Source of the DNA: Caldilineaceae bacterium
GTDB taxonomy: Bacteria; Chloroflexota; Anaerolineae; Caldilineales; Caldilineaceae
Length of the DNA: 64,000 nucleotides
Assembly (NCBI GenBank): GCA_019637645.1
Contig: JAHBVH010000021.1
Location: 1-64,000, forward strand
Reading direction: 5' to 3'
Under the pieces are notes generated by a model. It saw nothing but the letters and a program-made list of their open reading frames with translations, did no database searches and was not told where the DNA came from. The stretch's first letter is position 1. Every line of letters begins with the position of its first letter. A program made the translations under genes and the position numbers. Shown one piece after another: positions 29,901 through 37,295 of the stretch.

Positions 29901-30525
29901 CCATAAAGTTCGGCGGTACTGTGGTCAGCCGCGCTTCGACCTTATCTTCGGTAATCAGCACTTTACTCGGGAGATGTTCCCAATTGGTCCCATTCCAAGA
30001 GTAAACGCCCAATGTTTCATAGGGAAGGCTATCGTTCGGGATAGGAATTTCAAAAATGACCTGTCCCGGTTTTTCTCCGCGCACCTCTAAACTATAGATG
30101 GGGCTTTTCGCGATCAAATAGTCGGGTAGGGCGACCGCCGCGTCGTAGAATTGACGACCCGCTTGGCCTTCAATGAAATCAATCCGGGGAATGCTGCTAA
30201 AAGCGGCATAGAAGCTTTCTTGAACACCCTCTGGTGGGAAACTAACCAAGGTGCCGTCGGCGTCGCTCAATACACCGCCTGTGACACCGATCCTGGTATA
30301 TGCAAATAATTGCAACCGTTCCCAAAGGTTCACAGGGGGCAAGAGCAGCGCAGCCGCGATTAAACAGGGGATGAGCAAAAAGGAAGTCAGCCAGGCGGCA
30401 GGCCCTTCGACGACTGAAGAAAACCCCTTCCAACTTTGCGATGGGCGCTGTTCGATCTGAGCGTAACGCACACGCCTGTCCAACTGCGTGTTTTGGGCGC
30501 GCCTATCAAGTTGCGAATTCTGCAT
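26938..30525 (-). CDS. Large membrane-anchored GH18-like / double SH3b / GH clan A protein
   Basis: The 1195-aa protein has a short cytoplasmic tail with a repeated QNxQLDRR motif, one membrane anchor (about 48-68; WLTSFLLIPCLIAAALLL), then a long GH18-like region (about 90-600). LysM-free spore-type GH18 features are seen near its end (YYYTYTDDQGAQRTVYLEDATSIS ... IWSVLLQF). At the expected active site the sequence is FRGAVVDYREV: D311 is kept, but the catalytic Glu position is R313. Two SH3b domains follow (VNVRSGPGTTYNILG and VNLREGPGTGYSVLG), then a clan A glycosidase domain (about 860-1195) with E970 in VWNEQN and E1111 in TEFGW. AAGGAG precedes the ATG. It is first in the minus-strand run of surface-glycan genes. 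Confidence 0.83.
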   Translation of the reverse strand: MQNSQLDRRAQNTQLDRRVRYAQIEQRPSQSWKGFSSVVEGPAAWLTSFLLIPCLIAAALLLPPVNLWERLQLFAYTRIGVTGGVLSDADGTLVSFPPEGVQESFYAAFSSIPRIDFIEGQAGRQFYDAAVALPDYLIAKSPIYSLEVRGEKPGQVIFEIPIPNDSLPYETLGVYSWNGTNWEHLPSKVLITEDKVEARLTTVPPNFMVMQTSPDIPEVTANLTNSQQLPENVRVASEVRGGMILRGDGALSGEVPESTGNTLLLITNVENGSVRSDLINNLLLDPGQQDNQINAVEQVLLERNFRGAVVDYREVDALPSARADFVFLMTRMAERLHANNKELIVRVATPSQISADEWNTLGYDWIALSQVVDKLIIPAPLDPRAYRAGGEMDALLSWATEMVERRKLQIELPVQSVETVGNYLFVKGYKEALQPLLKEISAESNGQEISLTASNPRIAEQLRLDESMGSYYYTYTDDQGAQRTVYLEDATSISHKLNLLRKYNLVDVTLHTPESGDVDPNIWSVLLQFQTGVSLSTLYEPVSVAYTVYDADSNVVTNNVRPLTDPRLNFASNVELAKLRVEAQLVGSRGEALGTALSLPLVADNSAVAQNMTAKEGSDQAAVESTEIAMVESKPSLPRINANTIVNVRSGPGTTYNILGQIAPENSYQALSKDESGQWWQIDIGSSQSGWIANEFVAQSAEVAQVAAANQTTQPQVATTNNEVTAAAVETAAPPEPDFPYARAAQIVNLREGPGTGYSVLGQLNPGIAYKLLGKNEQGDWWQVEMSDGRPGWVTSQLVSTGGDVQSIAVAQDIPQLAAPAEQVAVTAPEATGGQNTAPAAPVAAPSGSGGFGYGVQAHMVHTGQEDKVMAMTTGMGFNWVKQQVEWKVFEASQGGRDFGALDNIVNAAAASGVNLLFSVVNAPAWAREPGFDGNVGGPPQNPQTYADFVGALAGKYCGTSLKMIEVWNEQNLHYEWGNKPLNAGEYVQLLAAGYNAIKSACPSMIVVSGALTPAGNNGSFAMDDLAYLEQMFQAGANNYLDAVGAHPSGYNVPPWATTDTACAEIQKTGNSFNGACDSPHHSWSFQSTMLGYRNIMNVYGASGKKIIPTEFGWAAGGAFDSRYAYANDNDYNEQAEWTVQAYQMMKSWGWVGPAFLWNLNFRVVANGTEKAQWGIVDPGWGPLPVYNALAGMAK

Positions 30526-30773
30526 AGAATCTAATCTCCTTACTGATCAAAGAGTCAGCAACCTCAACGTAGAGCAACCTAAAGTTTCTAATATAGGATA
30601 TTTGCTAATCTATTGAAGTCCGTCTTATCTTAGCACATCTAGACAAAGCCGCAAAAATCGACTTTTGAATAACTATCGGACTTACCCAGTAGTTCACTTG
30701 CGGACGACCGGCTGGGGGACTTATACCATCTGCTCTAGAAACACTGTAAATGAAATACAATGGGAGTGGCTGC

Positions 30774-30803
30774 ATGACTTCCCACTGCGATTTATGCTAT
30801 ACT
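30774..30803 (+). promoter_or_regulatory. Extended -10 promoter abutting a start codon
   Basis: ATGACT (30774-30779), an 18-base spacer and TATACT (30798-30803), preceded by TG one base before the hexamer (extended -10). The ATG of the next gene is at 30811, so a transcript would be leaderless or nearly so. Confidence 0.5.
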
Positions 30804-30810
30804 TCGAACC

Positions 30811-32151
30811 ATGCAAATCCGATCTTCCTTACCTGCCTACCCGACCCGGCCAAAACGAAGCGTTTGGCTACAATCTTTATTACTACTGGGCTTCGTCATT
30901 TGTCTTGTAATTGGCCTACTCGCTTTGGGTGCACTTTGGTGGCTCTATCGTTCGCCACAAGCACGCCAAGTCGATTCTGCTTTGCCAACGTTGCAATCGG
31001 AACGAATTGTGCCATCGCTAGCGTTAATGCAACTAGCTGGTGATCCCGACGAATCATTGGCCTATCAGGCGCTGAATGCGGGGGAGCTAGAAACAAGCCG
31101 GGCGCTCGCTTGGGTTGGCCTAGAAAAGATGTCGGCCGCGCGGATTGCCTTGCTCCTGAAACTTGCCCAGCATTTTGCTGCAGACGATCAACCCCAAGCC
31201 GCTCAACAACTTTACCAACAAGCACGTGCATTGGCGGTTCTGGATACAGCGCTAACACCAGTGGAGCGCAGTCAAGCCTTACTCAATTGTTTAACAGGGC
31301 TCCAGAAACTCGGCGAACAAGCCGCCGCGCTTGATGTTGCGCGGCAGGTTTTGCTGATTGTACAACAAGTTCCTGATCTTTTGCCAGCGCAACGTAGCCA
31401 ACTATTGCGCGATCTAGAAAAAGCAACGCTGCCTCTCCAAACAAGAGAATTGAGCCGGGAATTAACCGAACTACTGCGCAACCCCTATCTTGCACCCCAA
31501 ACAACGATCTTTAGTGGGCAGTGGCCGCGCTTGTCAGAAGTCCCACCAGTAGAGCCGACCTTGTTGGCCCTTGTGAACGAGCGCCAACAAGTGGCTAAAA
31601 CATTGGCAATCCGTTTACTCCAGGTTCCCCTGGTCGATGCGGAGGCAGAACGCCAACAATTGGCCCGAACCTTACTGATCGAAGATCAACAGCGGACTGC
31701 TTACTATGATCAAATTTTTGCAATGCCCGATCTCACCTTTTCGCTGCAATTCTGGGCGCTGCAACAGAAGCGAGAGTGGCTCATCTTAAAGCTAGCTGTC
31801 GCCCAACGTGTCTATGGCATCCCCTTAGTCGTTGAATGGGAGACCGAATCCGCCACCATTTTGCAAACAATTGCTGCGGTGACTGCCGATCTCCATCAGG
31901 CTCTGCTCGCGGTTGCCCAGACGGAGTCTCCTGTCGATCAGCAGCTTGCGCAACGCTTCTTTGCGCTCACGTGGCTTGCCCAACAAATTGAGTTTGGCTT
32001 TTATCCTCGGCAAAATGCGACAGAGGTGAGTGAGCAACTACGTGTGCTGCAAGGGGAGATGCGGCAGGCAGGGCTTTCTCCAGCTTTGCCCGTTGCCTAT
32101 CGCGCAACGGCAACTCCGCCTAGCTTTCAGATCATTGCGTTGGATCGCTAG
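30811..32151 (+). CDS. Membrane-anchored helical-repeat protein of unknown function
   Basis: The 446-aa protein starts with a short basic tail (MQIRSSLPAYPTRPKRSVW), one membrane anchor at about 20-45 (LLLLGFVICLVIGLLALGALWWL), then an almost entirely alpha-helical outer part rich in Leu, Gln and Ala. Segments such as ALLLKLAQHFAADDQPQAAQQLYQQARALAV and ALDVARQVLLIVQQVPDLLP resemble degenerate TPR helices. No catalytic motif or family was recognised. It is divergent from the 1195-aa glycosidase gene, so a role in the same envelope process is possible but only by position. No Shine-Dalgarno precedes the ATG, and a -10 box ends 7 bases before it. Confidence 0.75.
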   Translation: MQIRSSLPAYPTRPKRSVWLQSLLLLGFVICLVIGLLALGALWWLYRSPQARQVDSALPTLQSERIVPSLALMQLAGDPDESLAYQALNAGELETSRALAWVGLEKMSAARIALLLKLAQHFAADDQPQAAQQLYQQARALAVLDTALTPVERSQALLNCLTGLQKLGEQAAALDVARQVLLIVQQVPDLLPAQRSQLLRDLEKATLPLQTRELSRELTELLRNPYLAPQTTIFSGQWPRLSEVPPVEPTLLALVNERQQVAKTLAIRLLQVPLVDAEAERQQLARTLLIEDQQRTAYYDQIFAMPDLTFSLQFWALQQKREWLILKLAVAQRVYGIPLVVEWETESATILQTIAAVTADLHQALLAVAQTESPVDQQLAQRFFALTWLAQQIEFGFYPRQNATEVSEQLRVLQGEMRQAGLSPALPVAYRATATPPSFQIIALDR

Positions 32152-32456
32152 GGCTAAATTCCATCAAAGCGTCCCCTTGCCGAACTAGATTATTTTTGCT
32201 GATCAAAGGCGCTCAAACGCTTAGGGCGCGATCGCACTATAACAATAGGAACAGCTTGCTAAAACGTGGATGAAGGATGATCGGTTCCCCTTCAAGAACC
32301 CCCTTGATCAGATTTGCCAAAAATCGTATATATATAGTAGTGTCAGCGTATTGTGATGGACTGAAGTGAAATAGCCTAAGCGTTACGCAGTGGGTTGTTC
32401 CAAAATATTCTGCTGTGGCTCAAAAATCTAAACGCTACCAAAGAAGGACTAGGTCG
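32152..32456 (+). other. 305-base intergenic region with a probable promoter
   Basis: TTGATC (32304-32309), a 17-base spacer and TATATA (32327-32332) form a plausible promoter for the downstream isomerase-like gene, with a start near 32339. The rest shows no gene or clear hairpin. Confidence 0.4.
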
Positions 32457-33257
32457 ATGGCCCTAAAGTTTGCTGCTAACTTATCTATGCTGTATCCAGA
32501 ATGGGCTTTTCTAGATCGCTTTGCCGCAGCCAGGAATGCTGGGTTTGACGCGGTTGAGTTCCTCTTTCCCTACCAATTTGGCTACACGGCCATTCGTCAG
32601 CGGCTCGACGAGCATGGGCTACAGGCGGTATTATTCAATATCTCACCCGGTGACTACGCTGCTGGTGACCGGGGTACCCTGAGTCACCCCGAACGGAAAG
32701 CAACTTTCCGTCAAACGATGGAGGAAGCCTTGACCTATGCCCATTACCTGCAGGTGCCACGTATTCATGTGATGGTCGGCAACCGATTACCAGGTGTTGC
32801 ACCGGCCATGCAGTTTGCCACCATCCTCGAAAACCTTGCCTGGGCAGCACCCCTGGCCCAAACTGCCGGTGTTACTTTGTTGATCGAGCCCTTGAATGCC
32901 ACCGATCAACCCTACTATTTTGTGCATAGCACGCTAGATGGCATGGCAATTGTCCGTGCCTTGAATCATCCCCATGTCCGCTTGCAATATGATTTCTATC
33001 ATGCCCAAATGACAGAAGGGAATTTGTTGGCTACCATGCAAAGCTATCTACCCTGGATCGGCCATCTACAAATTTCGGATGTTCCAGGTCGGCATGAGCC
33101 AGGTAGTGGGGAAATTAACTATCCAGCCATTTTTGCCAAATTAGAGCAACTAGCCTACTCCGGCTACATTGGGTTAGAATATATTCCCACTGGCGATACA
33201 GAACAGTCATTGGCTTGGTTACCAGTACCCGCGCGGCGTTCGCGTACGGCAGACTAA
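32457..33257 (+). CDS. Hydroxypyruvate isomerase-like TIM-barrel protein
   Basis: The 266-aa protein begins MALKFAANLSMLYPEWAFLDRFAAARNAGF, the classical Hyi/AP-endonuclease-2 fold start, and continues with FDAVEFLFPYQ, GDYAAGDRGTLSHPERKATFRQ, IHVMVGN, LLIEPLN (metal-binding Glu), QYDFYHAQMTEGN, HLQISDVPGRHEPGSGEINY and GLEYIPTGDTEQSL (second Glu). All main ligand motifs of hydroxypyruvate isomerase are present and length fits. It would interconvert hydroxypyruvate and tartronate semialdehyde, although related sugar epimerases share the fold. The ATG at 32457 follows AAGGACTAGG; the GTG at 32415 was not chosen. No glyoxylate genes adjoin. Confidence 0.87.
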   Translation: MALKFAANLSMLYPEWAFLDRFAAARNAGFDAVEFLFPYQFGYTAIRQRLDEHGLQAVLFNISPGDYAAGDRGTLSHPERKATFRQTMEEALTYAHYLQVPRIHVMVGNRLPGVAPAMQFATILENLAWAAPLAQTAGVTLLIEPLNATDQPYYFVHSTLDGMAIVRALNHPHVRLQYDFYHAQMTEGNLLATMQSYLPWIGHLQISDVPGRHEPGSGEINYPAIFAKLEQLAYSGYIGLEYIPTGDTEQSLAWLPVPARRSRTAD

Positions 33258-33379
33258 TTTTGCCGCGTCGATATTCATATGGCTAGGCCTGACGCTAGCA
33301 GATCTTCCCAAAGCGCGTAACGCCTAGCTGATTGAACTAGCATACAATAACAACCATAAGCATAGAGGAGAGAAGCGTC

Positions 33380-33763
33380 ATGAAATTAGAACATGTTGCC
33401 ATCAATGTGCCTGAACCAGCCGCCACAGCCGCGTGGTATAGCCAACATTTGGGAATGCGCATTGTGATGGCGAGCAAAGAGTCGCCCTATATGCACTTTA
33501 TTGCTGATGAAGCTGGCAGTATGGTCGAGCTCTATAATAATCCAGCCGCCCCCATGCCTGATTATCCCAACATGAGCCCTTTCAACTTTCATCTAGCATT
33601 TTCTTCAAGCGACATTGAAGCCGATCGGGCCCGCTTGGTGGCTGCTGGGGCAACAACGGTGACTGAGATTACCGTCACGCCACGCGGTGACAAATTGTTG
33701 TTCTTGCGCGATCCGTGGCAGGTGCCTTTTCAATTTGTGCAGCGCAGCTCACCGTTGCTGTAA
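33380..33763 (+). CDS. VOC (glyoxalase/bleomycin resistance-type) family protein
   Basis: This 127-aa protein has one vicinal oxygen chelate module pair: MKLEHVAINVPEPAATAAWYSQHLGMRIV, then MHFIADEAGSMVELYNNP, FNFHLAFSSSDIEADRARLVAAGA and FLRDPWQVPFQFVQR. Conserved metal-ligand positions H5, E (in MVELY) and H in FNFHLAF can be seen; the final Glu of many members is replaced near QFVQR. The specific reaction is unknown. The ATG follows AGAGGAGAGAAGCGTC at good spacing. It lies 122 bases after the isomerase-like gene and may share its transcript. A large hairpin follows. Confidence 0.88.
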   Translation: MKLEHVAINVPEPAATAAWYSQHLGMRIVMASKESPYMHFIADEAGSMVELYNNPAAPMPDYPNMSPFNFHLAFSSSDIEADRARLVAAGATTVTEITVTPRGDKLLFLRDPWQVPFQFVQRSSPLL

Positions 33764-33794
33764 AGCCGGCCATTCTAAAGACGATCGGATGTCC

Positions 33795-33843
33795 GTCACG
33801 CTAGAGCGGACAGGCTTCGAAAGCCTGTCCGCTCTAGCGTGAC
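33795..33843. terminator. 23-bp perfect hairpin after the VOC gene
   Basis: Arms 33795-33817 and 33821-33843 are exact complements with a 3-base loop; the centre is TTCGAA. No U-tract follows on the plus strand, so it may be a processing or repeat element rather than a classical terminator. Confidence 0.6.
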
Positions 33844-34305
33844 AAACTGTGCTACGGACTCTGTCATCACATTCGGTGTAGCACGCTCCCCAGCCGCGGC
33901 AGTACACGCTCCACCCAATTTTCGTGCTTATACAAAATTGGCTTTGCTGACCGAATCAGCTACAATTTATCCACAATTCTCATTTTTCTCTCTGCATTTG
34001 GCTACTCACTCAACGCATGATTTTTATGCAATTCCCAAAGAATTGCAACTTGATGTGCTGTTTTTAGCTGCTCCCTGTATTCCTGTCACGAATGTAAGCA
34101 TTTTCCCGCAGTATTCTTTGAATCAAAACGGCGTATTGTATCGTCATCTATGGTAGATCAGCGCAAGATCAACGTTGTTGGCGTATTATAAACAGTAGGT
34201 GGATCGCAGAATTGCTGTGATCAAAAACGATCAATTTGTGACGCGTCCCGAAGTCGTTTTTACAAAGTTTATTTCACCCTTGGGGATCACCGTAGGTTTA
34301 TCGCG

Positions 34306-34373
34306 ACAATAAGACAAGCTCCCTCAGAAAGCTCTGTCTTATTGTGGTAGAGGAGACCAGCTCTTCTCTACCA
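34306..34373 (+). promoter_or_regulatory. Two consecutive hairpins in the leader of the LysM protein gene
   Basis: Hairpin one pairs ACAATAAGACA (34306-34316) with 34335-34345; hairpin two pairs TGGTAGAG (34345-34352) with 34366-34373. They sit 55-120 bases before the start codon and share one base at 34345, so they could compete. Role unknown. Confidence 0.4.
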
Positions 34374-34426
34374 GCGTGCCTATCGTACCGATAAGTTTTC
34401 TTTGCTTACCTTGAAAGGAGCAACCT

Positions 34427-35068
34427 ATGTTTGCATTAGTACCTTCTAAGAAAGTACGTCGTACTGTCTTCCTTCTGTTATTATGCATGACCCTGATGGC
34501 TACCCTTGTGCCTTCGGCAGCTTTCGCTGCACCGGCCAATGCGCCAGCGGCAAGTGGTAACTATCATGTGGTAAAGCCAGGCCAAACTCTTTCCCATATT
34601 GCTCGTTATTATGGCGTGACTGTAAACGCGCTGAAGAAAGCGAATAGCTTGGGTGATGCAAACTACATTTACGTAGGGCAACATCTGTACATTCCGACGG
34701 GTGGTGGTGGTGCGCCGGCTGGCTGCACTAGCTATTATTATGTGCGCCATGGCGATTCGCTCTCCAAAGTTGCCGCTTGGTATGGCATGAAGACCTCGGC
34801 GTTAGCTAGTGCCAATGGGTTGAGCAATGCCAACTACATTTATGTAGGGCAGAAGTTGTGCATTCCCAACATCTATGGCGGTGGTTATGGCCCAAGCAAG
34901 CCGGACCATGGTGGTGGCTATGGCTATGGCGACTATCGAGTCAAGGCTGGCGATACGCTTTCGGAGATTGCCAAATGGAATGGCACCACCGTGCGTCGTC
35001 TGATGCACTTGAACGGGCTGAGCAACCCCAACTACATCTATGTGGGGCAGTGGATCCGGCTTAGCTAA
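34427..35068 (+). CDS. Secreted triple-LysM protein
   Basis: The 213-aa protein has a signal peptide (KKVRRTVFLLLLCMTLMATL ... AAFAAPA) and three LysM modules: YHVVKPGQTLSHIARYYGV, YYVRHGDSLSKVAAWYGM and YRVKAGDTLSEIAKWNGT. Each is closed by a near-identical NYIYVGQ ending. A Gly/Tyr-rich spacer (YGGGYGPSKPDHGGGYGYG) separates modules two and three. There is no catalytic domain, so it is likely a peptidoglycan- or chitin-like-glycan-binding wall protein. The repeated NYIYVGQ blocks suggest recent internal duplication. GAAAGGAGCAACC gives a strong ribosome-binding site. The gene ends in a good intrinsic terminator and is monocistronic. Confidence 0.92.
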   Translation: MFALVPSKKVRRTVFLLLLCMTLMATLVPSAAFAAPANAPAASGNYHVVKPGQTLSHIARYYGVTVNALKKANSLGDANYIYVGQHLYIPTGGGGAPAGCTSYYYVRHGDSLSKVAAWYGMKTSALASANGLSNANYIYVGQKLCIPNIYGGGYGPSKPDHGGGYGYGDYRVKAGDTLSEIAKWNGTTVRRLMHLNGLSNPNYIYVGQWIRLS

Positions 35069-35484
35069 GTAAAGCTTGTATGGGTAGAGCTGCCAGGTTG
35101 GGGAAACCTGGCAGCTCTTTTTGCATGACAGGTTGCTCGATAGCTCCTCCCCTCCCTAACCTTCTTCTGTTACGCATACTCCCTCTGCTCTGGATAATCG
35201 ACTAAGCGTAAATTCATCTAATTGTCTACACCAATGAATGCACTTGTCAACGCCGTTAATAGTGTTTTTTGGGTTGGCGATATGTCCAGTATACTATGTA
35301 CTATTGGTTGTATCCCTTGGTACTCTTCTTGTAACAATCTTTTCGATAGCTTACCCCTGTTGTTGCTGTACTTTTACTATTTCATGGCTGTGGTAGCAGT
35401 ATTTTTACCAAGCAGCTAGCGCCGTAGAAGATCACGCAGTCAGCGCGGGTGGCTATCTCAGGAAGGCGGGTAATTCAGTAAGCA
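35069..35484 (+). other. 416-base gap before the CapA-like gene
   Basis: Besides the terminator at its left end, the region is AT-rich and has no supported ORF; a 65-codon frame at 35222-35419 lacks a ribosome-binding site. The promoter of the CapA-like gene is expected here but not identified. Confidence 0.4.
35087..35122 (+). terminator. Intrinsic terminator of the triple-LysM gene
   Basis: Stem 35087-35099/35105-35117 (GAGCTGCCAGGTT and complement), 5-base loop, then TTTTT. The inner CCAGGTT/AACCTGG resembles the core of other hairpins in this window. Confidence 0.88.
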
Positions 35485-37179
35485 ATGAGCAAAATAGGTC
35501 GAAAACTTAGTTATTATTGGGTCGGTTTGCTATTCTTGAGCGGCTGTGTGCCCTTGATTCAGCCCGAAGTTCGTTTGCGCCCGCCTGCACCCCCCGCGGC
35601 CCACTTTACCCGTACACTTAGTGAAACAGAAGAGATCGATGGCCCTCTGACCGTGGCTTTGGCAGCCAATTTGCCCGATGGCTATGCTAGCTCCTTGTTG
35701 AATTTGCTGTTGCAAATTCCCTTTGTGGTAACGAACAGCGGGGAACAACCGTTGATTGTGCTCGATCAACCAGAGATTGCCAGCACACAAATTACCTATG
35801 GTCATATCGACCCGCTCGCTGCTCCTGTGGTGGAACGCTATTATGCCGTTGTGGCCCCCTTTGCGACGGTGCGTGACGATATCTCCCACAATGAATTACA
35901 GCAACGTTGGCAGGGTTTTGATCAAACCCCGCTTTTTATTACGACCGAAGCGGCACCCTTGTTACAAGCGCTTTGGGGCACCACCAACAGCACCATCTTG
36001 TCCGAAAGCGAATTGCTGGCCAGTCTCGAGAGCACCCCCAATGCCCTGGGGATTATTCCTTTCGACCAGATCAGCCCGCGCTATAAGGTGTTGACGGTAG
36101 ATGGTATCAATGTTCTCGACAACCATTTAGATCCAGCTACCTATCCGCTCGTCATGGCCGTGAGTGTACGTGGGATGGGGGCAACGTTGCTGGCCTCGCT
36201 ACTACGCCCAACCTTGACGCCATCTACGAACCGCGACCCCGAACAATTGACAACCTTGATGATGACGGGCGTCACCGCCATGTCGCGTGGCACGGCGGCG
36301 GCCATGGAACGGAGTGGTGTTCTGTATCCTGCGCAGATTATCTCGGCGACCTTCGCCGCGGCCGATATCACCCATATTAGCAATGAGATCCCCTTTTTGG
36401 ATGATTGTGTGGTCAATAACACGGTCAATAACCTGGTGCTCTGTAGCCATACTTCCTACTGGGAAACATTGGCTGCCGTCGGGACCGACATTGTGGGGCT
36501 GAGTGGTAACCATGTCAATGATTTTGGGCGCGAAGGGGCACGTCGCTCGCTTCAATTCTACAAAGATAATGAAATCCCGATCTATGGCAGTGGGTTGACG
36601 ATCGAGGAAGCCTGCGCCCCGCTCTATTGGGAGCATAATGGCAATACGTTTGCCTTCTTTGCCTTTTTAGCCTTTGGCCCAGCCAGTGCTTGGGTAACCG
36701 AGAGCGAACCCGGTGCTTGCTACTACTATGATCGTAAAGAGGAGCGTCTGGCGGCGGTGCGTCAGGCCGCACAAGAAGTGGATCTTGTGGCGGTAGAGTT
36801 ACAATATGTGGAGACCTATTTCCCCTACCCCACTGGCGAACAAGTGATCGAATTCCGCGAACTGCGCGACGCCGGCGCGGATTTGGTCACAGGGGTGCAG
36901 AGCCATGTGCCCCAAGCGCTGGAGCCCTACGGGAGTGCCGATGTCGGTGGCCCAGGGATGATCGCCTATGGCTTGGGCAATCTCTTTTTCGACCAGATGT
37001 GGAGTTGGGAGACGCGCACCGAACTCTATACGCGCCACACTATCTATCAAGGCCAGCTGATCAACACTGAAATTCTAACCGGCGTCCTGGAAGATTTTGC
37101 CCAACCGCGCTGGGCCACGCCGGATGAGCGCGCCGAAATTCTCACCCGTATCTACAACGCCGCCCCACCCCGGCCCTAA
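35485..37179 (+). CDS. Lipoprotein with CapA-like (poly-gamma-glutamate biosynthesis) domain
   Basis: The 564-aa protein carries a lipobox (VGLLFLSGC) after a short basic start, an N-terminal region of about 220 residues of unknown type, and a C-terminal calcineurin-like CapA/PgsA domain (about 255-540). The SGNHVNDFGREGA block (N342-H343) matches the CapA NNH motif, and YGLGNLFFDQMW matches its end. The opening metal motif, normally GD, reads MMTGVTAMSR with V263 in place of Asp, and the usual NxE and HxH patterns are only partly kept. Metal-dependent catalysis may therefore be altered or lost. It probably acts at the outer membrane face in capsule or wall polymer handling. Confidence 0.8.
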   Translation: MSKIGRKLSYYWVGLLFLSGCVPLIQPEVRLRPPAPPAAHFTRTLSETEEIDGPLTVALAANLPDGYASSLLNLLLQIPFVVTNSGEQPLIVLDQPEIASTQITYGHIDPLAAPVVERYYAVVAPFATVRDDISHNELQQRWQGFDQTPLFITTEAAPLLQALWGTTNSTILSESELLASLESTPNALGIIPFDQISPRYKVLTVDGINVLDNHLDPATYPLVMAVSVRGMGATLLASLLRPTLTPSTNRDPEQLTTLMMTGVTAMSRGTAAAMERSGVLYPAQIISATFAAADITHISNEIPFLDDCVVNNTVNNLVLCSHTSYWETLAAVGTDIVGLSGNHVNDFGREGARRSLQFYKDNEIPIYGSGLTIEEACAPLYWEHNGNTFAFFAFLAFGPASAWVTESEPGACYYYDRKEERLAAVRQAAQEVDLVAVELQYVETYFPYPTGEQVIEFRELRDAGADLVTGVQSHVPQALEPYGSADVGGPGMIAYGLGNLFFDQMWSWETRTELYTRHTIYQGQLINTEILTGVLEDFAQPRWATPDERAEILTRIYNAAPPRP

Positions 37180-37222
37180 CGCCCCGGCTGGCTTGCTGTC
37201 TCCCCTCCAAGCGAAGGCTCAC

Positions 37223-37252
37223 ACCTGACAGGTTTTTGGAAACCTGTCAGGT
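37223..37252. terminator. 13-bp hairpin between convergent CapA-like and amidohydrolase genes
   Basis: ACCTGACAGGTTT (37223-37235) pairs with 37240-37252 around a 4-base loop, with T-rich sequence inside the loop side. It lies between two converging stop codons. Its sequence is almost the same as the hairpin at 41556-41591. Confidence 0.75.
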
Positions 37253-37295
37253 ATTTAGGGTACCTTTTCAAACCGTCTCGAAAGGTCATCCCTGG

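Larger units (their letters stand above)
33764..34426. other. 663-base gap with hairpins upstream of the triple-LysM gene
   Basis: After a 23-bp terminator-like hairpin, the gap contains a 105-codon frame (33839-34156) without ribosome-binding site or protein features, which is not called. Its last 120 bases carry two hairpins in the probable leader of the LysM gene. Otherwise nothing is recognised. Confidence 0.45.

Noticed and set aside
33839..34156. 105-codon open frame after the VOC gene
   Set aside because: No ribosome-binding site and starts inside a large hairpin; composition unlike a protein.
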